From Bacteroidales bacterium UBA4417 (GTDB lineage Bacteria; Bacteroidota; Bacteroidia; Bacteroidales; UBA4417): a stretch of 5,729 bases of DNA. The stretch spans positions 4,743 to 10,471 of the forward strand of contig DGQJ01000357.1 in assembly GCA_002389705.1 (NCBI GenBank), written 5' to 3'. A program made the position numbers and the translations under genes. The notes beneath the pieces were generated by a model. That model worked only from the letters and a program-made list of their open reading frames with translations, was not told the DNA's origin and ran no database searches. This document shows positions 1-5,402 of this stretch, in pieces; position 1 is the stretch's first letter; every line of letters begins with the position of its first letter.

Positions 1-305
1 GCCAGGTCGCGTGGTATCAGTATGCGGCCCGAACCATCAATTTCCAACTCTTTTAAGCCTGCATTATAGGCTCGGATAAAATCGTTGTGCTTTTTTACAA
101 ACCGGTTCAACTTGCTGATAATCTTTCGGTTAATCTCGTCCCAGTTCGATTTGGGGTAAAGCTCAAGGCAAGGGCTGAAAATGCTCCTTTTTACAATAAA
201 ACCTTCTCCCAATGAAGCACTTAGCTGGTTCTTCAATGCAACAGGAAGCAGGAACCTTCCTTTTGCATCAACCCGGCCAATATGTTCTCCTTGCAAGGGT
301 ATCAT
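1..305 (-). CDS. mraZ: MraZ, dcw-cluster transcriptional regulator (3' end cut by window edge)
   Basis: This is the N-terminal two thirds of MraZ, a DNA-binding protein of the AbrB/SpoVT swapped-hairpin fold that controls the division and cell-wall cluster and its own promoter. Translation from the ATG at 305-303 gives MIPLQGEHIGRVDAKGRFLLP and continues for 101 codons to the window edge; full-length family members are about 145-155 residues, so roughly 50 are missing. Both halves of the family's internal duplication are visible: the first DxxGR motif at residues 13-17 (DAKGR, followed by FLLP) and the second at 90-94 (DGSGR, followed by ILIP). The start is fixed by the short N-terminus typical of the family. 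The rest of the dcw cluster would be expected to the left of position 1. Three TGGNA repeats upstream (345-369) support both identity and autoregulation. The frame is intact as far as it can be read. Confidence 0.95.
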   Translation of the reverse strand, partial: MIPLQGEHIGRVDAKGRFLLPVALKNQLSASLGEGFIVKRSIFSPCLELYPKSNWDEINRKIISKLNRFVKKHNDFIRAYNAGLKELEIDGSGRILIPRDL

Positions 306-327
306 GGGTAATGGTATTATTTTGGTG

Positions 328-335
328 TAAAAATA
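328..335 (-). promoter_or_regulatory. possible -7 promoter element of mraZ (TATTTTTA)
   Basis: On the minus strand TATTTTTA matches the Bacteroidota -7 consensus TAnnTTTG at every fixed position but the last. It lies 22 bases before the mraZ ATG and just downstream of the MraZ boxes, so bound MraZ would cover the region around -20 to -40. No convincing -33 TTTG was found. The placement makes sense but the motif is short and the region AT-rich. Confidence 0.3.
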
Positions 336-344
336 CAGTTGATT

Positions 345-369
345 TCCCACTTTTTACCATATTTTCCCA
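345..369 (-). promoter_or_regulatory. MraZ operator: three TGGNA repeats at 10-bp spacing
   Basis: Read on the mraZ coding strand, the sequence holds TGGGA (369-365), TGGTA (359-355) and TGGGA (349-345), each separated by exactly five A/T-rich bases, so the repeats sit on one DNA face with a 10-bp period. E. coli MraZ is known to bind TGGG-type direct repeats with 5-nt spacers ahead of mraZ, and the match in sequence, spacing and position (about 40 bases before the ATG) is close. The inferred role is autorepression of mraZ and whatever lies downstream of it. Confidence 0.85.
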
Positions 370-558
370 CTTTTTTTTATTAACAATACACACAATGCCT
401 ATAAATAAAGGGATTCAGGAAAAAAAACTTCTGCATGATCTGTAAACATTACGATGTATAAAATATGTGTAATGATATCAATAGTTTTAGAAGATGTTTA
501 TACCTTAATTTATATATATTAGAGATTAAATGAACCCGGATATTTTCAGGAAAAACAT

Positions 559-566
559 TATTTTTG
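559..566 (+). promoter_or_regulatory. -7 promoter element of the glsA-glsB operon (TATTTTTG)
   Basis: TATTTTTG is a full match to the Bacteroidota -7 consensus TAnnTTTG. It would place the transcription start near 572-575 and give a leader of about 36-40 bases ahead of the glsA ATG at 611, a normal distance. No TTTG is seen at the expected -33 position (around 535-540), so it rests on the -7 box and its location. Confidence 0.5.
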
Positions 567-610
567 CATAGCCGGGCCGGAAACCCTGCTGTTTATAGTA
601 ATTTTAAGGT

Positions 611-1474
611 ATGGAAGATCAACCTTTTCCCGAAGTTGTAAATGAATCATTCCTCGACCTGGAGCGGGTGATTGCCGGTAAGAATCCCAGGCTGCTGAAG
701 GTTTTGCCGCGGTTCATTCTGAACTATCTGAAAAAAGTAATTCACCAGGATGAGCTCAACGACATTGTAAGAACTAATCACGATAAGTATGGAGTCGATT
801 TTCTGGATGCATGCCTGAAGGGATTCGGTGTAAAAATAAGTTATTCGGGGCTGGAGAACATTCCTCGCGATGGCAGGTGGATTGTGGCGGCTAACCATCC
901 GCTGGGAGGGCTCGACGGTATGGCCCTGATGTGGATTGTCGGGAAAGTGCGAAAGGACATTGTTTTCCCGGTAAACGACCTGCTGATGCATATCTCTAAC
1001 CTGAAAGGCTTGTTCATCCCTGTAAACAAACATGGTTCAAATGCAGGCTATGCCAGGGCCATTGACGAAACATTTGCTTCGGACAAGGCCATGTTGTTTT
1101 TTCCGGCCGGTTTATGTTCGCGCAAGCAAAAAGGCGATATCTGCGACCTCGAATGGAAGAAGAGCTTTATTACCAAAGCCCGGGCGCACAAACGCGATGT
1201 TATTCCCTGTCACATTAACGGGCGTAATTCGAACTGGTTTTATAACCTGTCGAGGTTCAGGACGAAATTAGGCATAAAAGCCAATATTGAGATGCTATAC
1301 CTGGTAGATGAGATGTTCAGGCAGAGCGGCAAAGAAATTGTAATTACTTTTGGCAAACCAATTTCTTATACTACCTTTGATAAAAGCAAAACCGATATAG
1401 CATGGGCCCAGGAGTTGAAGAACCATGTATATTCGCTGAACAAGAACAAAAACAACTCATTTGAAGTTGATTAA
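611..1474 (+). CDS. glsA: lysophospholipid acyltransferase-family O-acyltransferase, probable glycine-lipid synthase GlsA
   Basis: A 287-residue acyltransferase of the PlsC/LPLAT type. The signature block lies at residues 95-103 (NHPLGGLDG, with catalytic His96 and Asp102), a substrate-binding FFPAGLCSR at 163-171 stands where PlsC enzymes have FPEGTRS, and VIPCHING at 197-204 matches the fourth family motif. There is no obvious signal peptide or transmembrane helix, suggesting peripheral attachment to the inner membrane. The next gene, 14 bases downstream, is an OlsB-like N-acyltransferase. That pairing is the basis for the name: in Bacteroides thetaiotaomicron, GlsB N-acylates glycine and GlsA then esterifies the 3-hydroxy group of the acyl chain. 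In Flavobacterium and Serratia the two activities are fused as OlsF, in the same O-then-N order as I recall. His and Asp are separated by five residues rather than the canonical four. The ATG at 611 follows AAGG closely. Alternative: another lyso-lipid or ornithine-lipid O-acyltransferase. Confidence 0.75.
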   Translation: MEDQPFPEVVNESFLDLERVIAGKNPRLLKVLPRFILNYLKKVIHQDELNDIVRTNHDKYGVDFLDACLKGFGVKISYSGLENIPRDGRWIVAANHPLGGLDGMALMWIVGKVRKDIVFPVNDLLMHISNLKGLFIPVNKHGSNAGYARAIDETFASDKAMLFFPAGLCSRKQKGDICDLEWKKSFITKARAHKRDVIPCHINGRNSNWFYNLSRFRTKLGIKANIEMLYLVDEMFRQSGKEIVITFGKPISYTTFDKSKTDIAWAQELKNHVYSLNKNKNNSFEVD

Positions 1475-1488
1475 ATAAACAGACTGAA

Positions 1489-2418
1489 ATGCAGGAAATA
1501 ATTGAAGCAGTTGACCGGAAATTACTTGAACAGGAACTTACGCCCAACAAGTTTGTGAAGCGCACAAACAGCGGGAACAATGAAATTTATATAGTCACTT
1601 GCCATAATTCACCCAATATAACACGCGAAATTGGTCGCCTGCGCGAAATTACTTTTCGTGATGCAGGTGGTGGCACCGGGCTTGACTGCGATCTCGACGA
1701 ATTTGACCTCGACAAGGAAACTCCTTTTCAGCAGCTTTTTGTGTGGGATCCGCGTGAAAAGGAAATTATAGGAGGTTACCGGTTTATTCATGGTAAAACG
1801 CTGAAGCGTCACAAAGACGGTCATATTGATACGCCTACCAGTGAACTTTTTCATCTTTCGGAAAAGTTTATCGAGGACTACCTTCCACATACCATCGAAC
1901 TCGGACGATCGTTTGTACAACCCAATTACCAACCTACAGTTAACCTTCGCAGGGGCATGTTTGCCCTGGACAATATCTGGAACGGACTGGGAGCCATATT
2001 GATACAAAATCCGGATGTAAAGTACTTCTTTGGCAAAATTACCATGTACCCTCATTATAATATGGAGGCCCGCGACCTGATCCTGTATTTCCTTAAAAAG
2101 TATTTCGGTGATAAAAACCGGCTTGTATACCCGCACGAAAGCCTTGAGATTACAACGCCAGAATCATTCCTGGAAGCTCAGTTTACTGGTGGATCGTACG
2201 ACAAGGACTACAAAATACTGGTTCAGCTCGTCAGACAGCGTCACGAGAATATTCCGCCCCTGGTAAATGCGTATATGAACCTGTCGTCGACCATGCTTTT
2301 CTTTGGTACTTCACTAAACCCCGGCTTCGGCGATGTAGAAGAATCCGGAATCCTGGTTACAATAGGCGATGTTTACGATTTCAAGAAAGAGCGGCACCTC
2401 AGTATGCCTGCCATGTAA
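1489..2418 (+). CDS. glsB: OlsB-like GNAT N-acyltransferase, probable glycine N-acyltransferase GlsB
   Basis: A 309-residue protein of the GNAT-like family that includes OlsB, the enzyme transferring a 3-hydroxyacyl chain from acyl carrier protein to an amino acid; such proteins are often mislabelled hemolysin. Family-type blocks are an arginine-rich LREITFRDAG segment followed by an acidic DCDLDEFDLD stretch (residues 51-75), a core strand around IIGGYRFIHG (93-102), and ELGRSFVQPNY at 137-147, the best recognition motif. In Bacteroides, GlsB makes N-acyl-3-hydroxypalmitoyl glycine (commendamide), and its loss affects stress tolerance and gut colonisation. Here glsA precedes it by 14 bases, so the two are almost surely co-transcribed and act in sequence: this enzyme first (N-acylation), GlsA second (O-acylation). 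The amino-acid substrate is inferred from phylum and pairing; ornithine or serine is possible. No clear Shine-Dalgarno precedes the ATG, which is usual for the phylum. Confidence 0.75.
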   Translation: MQEIIEAVDRKLLEQELTPNKFVKRTNSGNNEIYIVTCHNSPNITREIGRLREITFRDAGGGTGLDCDLDEFDLDKETPFQQLFVWDPREKEIIGGYRFIHGKTLKRHKDGHIDTPTSELFHLSEKFIEDYLPHTIELGRSFVQPNYQPTVNLRRGMFALDNIWNGLGAILIQNPDVKYFFGKITMYPHYNMEARDLILYFLKKYFGDKNRLVYPHESLEITTPESFLEAQFTGGSYDKDYKILVQLVRQRHENIPPLVNAYMNLSSTMLFFGTSLNPGFGDVEESGILVTIGDVYDFKKERHLSMPAM

Positions 2419-2444
2419 ACGGCGAATTAGTAAGGGCGTTTCTG

Positions 2445-2462
2445 AAAAGGGTATGCCTTTTT
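2445..2462 (+). terminator. weak hairpin with T-run after glsB
   Basis: AAAAGG (2445-2450) can pair with CCTTTT (2456-2461) around a 5-base loop, followed by one more T. It lies 27 bases after the glsB stop, where an operon terminator would be expected. The stem has only two G-C pairs, so it is at best a weak or partial terminator and some read-through into engB is likely. Confidence 0.25.
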
Positions 2463-2530
2463 ACGACCTGAGTTTGTTGTTTCCGGATTGTCTAAACATA
2501 CAGGGAACTGCTGTGTATACCTGAGTTCAA

Positions 2531-2538
2531 TAATTTCG
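2531..2538 (+). promoter_or_regulatory. possible -7 element of engB (TAATTTCG)
   Basis: TAATTTCG departs from TAnnTTTG at one fixed position and lies 27 bases before the chosen engB ATG, so transcription would begin about 20 bases ahead of translation. No TTTG is seen at the right distance upstream. If real, it makes engB separately transcribed and rules out the earlier in-frame ATG at 2488. Confidence 0.25.
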
Positions 2539-2565
2539 ACAAAGTATTTAATACCCCACCACGTT

Positions 2566-3186
2566 ATGAATAATAGAAGGGCTGCTTTTGTAATAAGTGC
2601 TGCCGATGTAACCGGCTGCCCGCAACCACGCTTGCCCGAATATGCTTTTTTTGGCCGCTCAAATGTGGGGAAATCTTCGCTGATTAATATGATTACCGGG
2701 GTGAAAAACCTTGCACGTACCTCGGCTACTCCGGGCAAAACGCAGTTGCTCAATTATTATTCGGTCGATGAAGATACATGGTACCTGGTTGACCTTCCGG
2801 GTTATGGCTATGCCAAAGTATCGAAAAAATCGCGGCGCAACTGGGAGAAGATTATCCGAGAATACCTGGTGCAGCGTACCAGCCTGATTTATACATTTAT
2901 CCTGGTGGATACCCGCCACGATCCCCAGGCCAGCGATCTCGAACTGATTAACTGGATGGGTGAACAGGGGTTGCCTTTTTGCCTTGTATTTACTAAAGCC
3001 GATAAAATTTCGCGCAAAGCGGTAAAACGGAATGTTGACGTATATAAAAATGTACTTTCGGAAAAATGGGAGGAATTGCCGCCGATTTTTATCACCTCAT
3101 CGCATTCGGGCGAAGGGAAAGCCGAAATCAATAGTTTTATTGAGCAGTGCAACACCCAATATGCTTCGGTAATAGCTGAGAAATAA
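2566..3186 (+). CDS. engB: EngB (YsxC/YihA), ribosome-biogenesis GTPase
   Basis: A 206-residue TRAFAC-class GTPase of the EngB family, an essential cytoplasmic factor for late assembly of the large ribosomal subunit in the bacteria studied. All nucleotide-binding motifs are present in order: G1 GRSNVGKS at residues 30-37, the G2 region with TSATPGKTQ at 52-60, G3 DLPG at 76-79 followed by the family's YGYA, G4 TKAD at 143-146 and G5 around ITSSHSGEG at 176-184. Length is typical for the family (about 195-210). The frame stays open upstream to an ATG at 2488, but the added 26 residues (cysteines, no family similarity) precede the usual EngB N-terminus, whereas the ATG at 2566 gives MNNRRAAFVISAADV, which matches the family pattern. 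It follows glsB by 147 bases, and its stop codon runs straight into the left arm of a terminator hairpin. The frame is intact with all key residues. Confidence 0.96.
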   Translation: MNNRRAAFVISAADVTGCPQPRLPEYAFFGRSNVGKSSLINMITGVKNLARTSATPGKTQLLNYYSVDEDTWYLVDLPGYGYAKVSKKSRRNWEKIIREYLVQRTSLIYTFILVDTRHDPQASDLELINWMGEQGLPFCLVFTKADKISRKAVKRNVDVYKNVLSEKWEELPPIFITSSHSGEGKAEINSFIEQCNTQYASVIAEK

Positions 3187-3187
3187 A

Positions 3188-3250
3188 AAAAGAGTCCTGA
3201 AAACTGCCTTCTATGCTACATTTTGCAAGGCCGATTTTCGGAACTCTTTT
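3188..3250. terminator. bidirectional terminator between convergent engB and biotin-carrier genes
   Basis: The left arm (3188-3210) starts with AAAAGAGT and ends with GCCTT; the right arm (3227-3250) starts with AAGGC and ends with ACTCTTTT. They form a long imperfect stem of about 20 pairs, including two G-U-type pairs, a few mismatches and a bulge, around a 16-base loop. Read from the minus strand the stem ends in seven consecutive T, a strong intrinsic terminator for the carboxylase operon. Read from the plus strand it ends in four T, weaker but adequate for engB, whose stop codon is one base away. It is the only structure in the 85 bases between the genes. Confidence 0.75.
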
Positions 3251-3271
3251 GTTGACGGTTCCCGGTTTATT

Positions 3272-3658
3272 TTATTTAAACAGAATGAGCAGTTGATTCT
3301 TGGGAACCATATCGCCTTCTTTTACATAAATGTCGGCAATGCTCTGGTTCTCTTCCGCAAAAATAGTATTTACCATTTTCATGGCTTCCAGGTCAATGAG
3401 CTTATCGCCGGCTTTTACTTTCTTTCCTTTGGCGGTATAAATTTTCTTTATAGTTCCGGGAATAAATGAAAGAACTTTTTTGGGGTCGGCCGGATGATAA
3501 ACCTTACGGTTCATGAATTTTTTGGTGAGCCTGGTTTTGTATTTAATGTCTTCAATAATCAGGGTTTGAAATACTTCGACCTCATTGGTTTCAACATTTT
3601 CTTCTGATGATTTTACATCCTTTAAATTCAGGCTTTTGGAGTTATCACTTGTTGGCAT
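3272..3658 (-). CDS. biotin carboxyl carrier protein subunit of an acyl-CoA carboxylase or decarboxylase
   Basis: A 128-residue protein with a C-terminal biotinyl domain (about residues 62-128). The biotin attachment site is EAMKM with Lys94 as the acceptor, preceded by PGTIKKI at 67-73 and followed by VKEGDMVPKNQLL. Once biotinylated by biotin protein ligase, it would shuttle carboxyl groups to or from the carboxyltransferase encoded upstream. The N-terminal part has a charged, low-complexity start (1-29) and then FQTLIIEDIKYKTRLTKKF (30-48), with no Pro/Ala-rich linker. The chosen ATG at 3658-3656 is preceded by an in-frame GTG only two codons earlier, which is less likely. The position after the biotinyl-lysine hairpin that normally carries a conserved glycine (DG-type turn) is Gln105 here. 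It is transcribed with the carboxyltransferase across a 128-base gap. I assign no symbol because the complex (acetyl- or propionyl-CoA carboxylase versus methylmalonyl-CoA decarboxylase) is unresolved. Confidence 0.85.
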   Translation of the reverse strand: MPTSDNSKSLNLKDVKSSEENVETNEVEVFQTLIIEDIKYKTRLTKKFMNRKVYHPADPKKVLSFIPGTIKKIYTAKGKKVKAGDKLIDLEAMKMVNTIFAEENQSIADIYVKEGDMVPKNQLLILFK

Positions 3659-3762
3659 AATCACTTTTTAAGTTAGAATAACTATTGAAAAATGCAGGTT
3701 ATCCAGTACGGGCTAAAAAGATTTAACCTTTGGAGCTGAAAATGGCTGTTTCCTCGCGGAAA

Positions 3763-3783
3763 GGGGGTATGGCTCCCCCATAC
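3763..3783 (-). other. hairpin just after the carboxyltransferase stop, with two exclusive folds
   Basis: The stretch can form GTATGG (3767-3772) with CCATAC (3778-3783) around a 5-base loop, or GGGGG (3763-3767) with CCCCC (3775-3779) around a 7-base loop; the pairings exclude each other. It begins 4 bases past the carboxyltransferase stop, in the 128-base gap before the carrier gene. No T-run follows on the minus strand, so it is not a standard terminator. A 3'-end stabilising or processing structure that sets subunit ratio is one possible reading. Confidence 0.5.
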
Positions 3784-3786
3784 TTC

Positions 3787-5334
3787 TTAGAATGGAGGAA
3801 TGCCATGTTTTTTCAATGGAACATCAACCTTTTTATCTGCCGAAATGGCAAGGGCGTGAATTACCATATCGCGGGTTTCTTCGGGGCTGATAACAGCATC
3901 CACGTAACCGTAAGCGGCGGCAACAAACGGGTTTGCAAATTTTTCCTTGTATTCTTTTATTTTTGCTTTGCGCATTTCATCCGGGTTTTCAGCTTCAACA
4001 ATTTCCTTTCTGAAAATAATGTTGGCTGCACCTTCGGGACCCATAACCGCAATTTCGGCAGTTGGCCATGCAAATACAAAGTCGGCACGTAAGTGGCTAG
4101 AGCACATGGCGATATATCCACCACCGTAAGCCTTGCGGGTGATAACAGTAATTTTTGGAACTGTAGCTTCGCTGTATGCATAAAGTACTTTGGCACCGTG
4201 ACGGATTACACCGGCATGCTCCTGGTCAGCACCCGGCAGGTAACCTGGCAGGTCGACGAGTGTTACCAATGGGATATTAAATGCATCGCAATAGCGGATA
4301 AAACGTGCTGCTTTGTCGCTCGAATCCACATCAAGCACACCGGCAAGTACAAGTGGCTGGTTGGCTACAAAACCAACGGTGAATCCATTCATACGTCCAA
4401 AACCAATCACAATGTTTTGTGCAAACAAATCCTGAACTTCGAGGAAATCGGAATCGTCGCAAATGCCACGGATTACATCTTTAACATCGTAAGGCTGACG
4501 CGGGTTGGTCGGGAATACCTTTTCGAGGCTGTACTGGCGTACACGGGGTGGTTTTTTGGGGAATGGCTCGGCTTTTTTCTGGTTGTTCCACGGAATGTAA
4601 CTCATAAGCTTTTTAATCTGCTCAAAACATTCCATTTCGCTTTCGGCGAAAAAATGAACATTACCTGTGGTTTCGGCCTGTACCCTTGCACCACCAAGTT
4701 CTTCCATCGATATTTCTTCACCCAGTACCGTTTTAATAACTTCGGGCCCGGTGATAAACATCTTCGAAATTTTATCAACCACAAATACAAAATCAGTAAG
4801 TGCCGGTGAATATACTGCACCACCTGCGCAAGGACCAAGGATTACCGAAATTTGTGGTATTACCCCTGAAGCCTGTGTGTTACGGAAGAAAATTTCACCA
4901 TAACCTGCCAGCGAGTTCACCCCTTCCTGAATACGGGCACCACCTGAGTCGTTGATCCCGATGAGTGGAATTTTCAATTTCATGGCATGATCCATGATTT
5001 TGGTGATCTTTTTGGCATGCATGTAACCAAGCGAACCTCCGGCAACGGTAAAATCCTGTGCGAAAATACACACCGGATAGTTGTTGATGGTTCCTGTTCC
5101 GGTAATAACACCATCACCAGGCAGGTATTTGTCACTCATTTCAAAATCACGGCCGGCATGTTCAACAAACAAGTCGTACTCGTGAAATGATTTTGCATCG
5201 AGTAACGCGATAATACGTTCGCGCGCTGTCAGCTTTCCGGTTGCTTTTTGCTTTTGGATGGCTTTATCGCCACCACCACGCAATGCTTCCTGCATTCTGC
5301 GTTTTAGGTCAGAAGATTTGGAGCTTAAGGACAT
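3787..5334 (-). CDS. biotin-dependent acyl-CoA carboxyltransferase subunit (PccB/MmdA type)
   Basis: A 515-residue two-domain carboxyltransferase (crotonase-like fold twice), the usual length for PccB, AccB or MmdA proteins. It moves a carboxyl group between carboxybiotin and an acyl-CoA. The N-terminal half has the family block GGGDKAIQKQKATGKLTARERI (20-41), DFTVAGGSLG (94-103), NDSGGARIQEG (128-138) and the first oxyanion-hole region GPCAGGAVYSPALTDF (167-182). The C-terminal half has LAGVLDVDSSDKAARF (330-345), VDLPGYLPG (360-368) and the second oxyanion-hole region RKAYGGGYIAM (400-410), then AWPTAEIAVMG (422-432). Residue 408, at the presumed acyl-selectivity position, is Ile rather than the Asp of actinobacterial propionyl-CoA enzymes. 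An in-frame TTG at 5397 would add 21 residues but overlaps the promoter -7 box, so the ATG at 5334-5332 is chosen. The downstream gene is a biotin carrier; no biotin carboxylase or MmdB is adjacent. MmdA and PccB remain equally possible. Confidence 0.88.
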   Translation of the reverse strand: MSLSSKSSDLKRRMQEALRGGGDKAIQKQKATGKLTARERIIALLDAKSFHEYDLFVEHAGRDFEMSDKYLPGDGVITGTGTINNYPVCIFAQDFTVAGGSLGYMHAKKITKIMDHAMKLKIPLIGINDSGGARIQEGVNSLAGYGEIFFRNTQASGVIPQISVILGPCAGGAVYSPALTDFVFVVDKISKMFITGPEVIKTVLGEEISMEELGGARVQAETTGNVHFFAESEMECFEQIKKLMSYIPWNNQKKAEPFPKKPPRVRQYSLEKVFPTNPRQPYDVKDVIRGICDDSDFLEVQDLFAQNIVIGFGRMNGFTVGFVANQPLVLAGVLDVDSSDKAARFIRYCDAFNIPLVTLVDLPGYLPGADQEHAGVIRHGAKVLYAYSEATVPKITVITRKAYGGGYIAMCSSHLRADFVFAWPTAEIAVMGPEGAANIIFRKEIVEAENPDEMRKAKIKEYKEKFANPFVAAAYGYVDAVISPEETRDMVIHALAISADKKVDVPLKKHGIPPF

Positions 5335-5394
5335 AAATTTTTTGTTAGTAAATAATTTGTGTTTTCGCGCTCGGGCGAATTCTTCGTGAACCGG

Positions 5395-5402
5395 CAAAGA
5401 TA
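5395..5402 (-). promoter_or_regulatory. -7 promoter element of the carboxyltransferase operon (TATCTTTG)
   Basis: On the minus strand TATCTTTG is a full match to TAnnTTTG. Transcription would start near 5385-5390, leaving about 50-55 bases of leader before the ATG at 5334. The TTG that would otherwise extend the reading frame (5397-5395) is part of this box, so it would lie upstream of the transcript start; this decides the gene start. No TTTG is seen at -33. Confidence 0.6.

Larger units (their letters stand above)
306..610. other. AT-rich divergent intergenic region between mraZ and glsA
   Basis: This 305-base stretch contains the promoters of two divergent transcription units and no credible gene. 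The mraZ half holds the three MraZ boxes and a candidate -7 element. The glsA half holds a perfect TAnnTTTG match at 559-566. Between them, 380-535 is strongly AT-rich; the only structure I see is a 6-bp inverted repeat, CATTAC (447-452) and GTAATG (469-474), whose half-sites are 22 bp apart. The plus-strand reading frame crossing 212-445 is an antisense shadow of mraZ with a low-complexity tail. Confidence 0.7.

Noticed and set aside
212..445. Plus-strand 77-residue reading frame
   Set aside because: Its first half is antisense to mraZ and the rest crosses the MraZ boxes; the product is low-complexity with no family-like pattern.
1609..2136. Minus-strand 175-residue frame opposite glsB
   Set aside because: Antisense shadow of glsB with no recognisable motif, promoter or ribosome-binding signal.
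2488..2565. Upstream ATG extending engB by 26 residues
   Set aside because: The extension has no resemblance to EngB N-termini, and a candidate promoter box lies inside it; the ATG at 2566 gives the standard start.
3188..3250. Inverted-repeat arms considered as a miniature transposable element
   Set aside because: There is no flanking target-site duplication, and the position between convergent stops with a T-run fits a terminator fully.
3665..3786. Possible small OadG-like gene between the carboxyltransferase and the carrier
   Set aside because: I looked because Na+-pumping decarboxylase clusters often place one here; the gap is too short and shows no hydrophobic open frame on the minus strand.
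4093..4809. Plus-strand 238-residue frame opposite the carboxyltransferase gene
   Set aside because: It lies wholly antisense to a well-supported conserved gene and its product shows no recognisable domain.
5335..5397. TTG start adding 21 residues to the carboxyltransferase
   Set aside because: The TTG is part of a perfect -7 promoter box, so it would not be transcribed, and the ATG at 5334 gives the usual family length.
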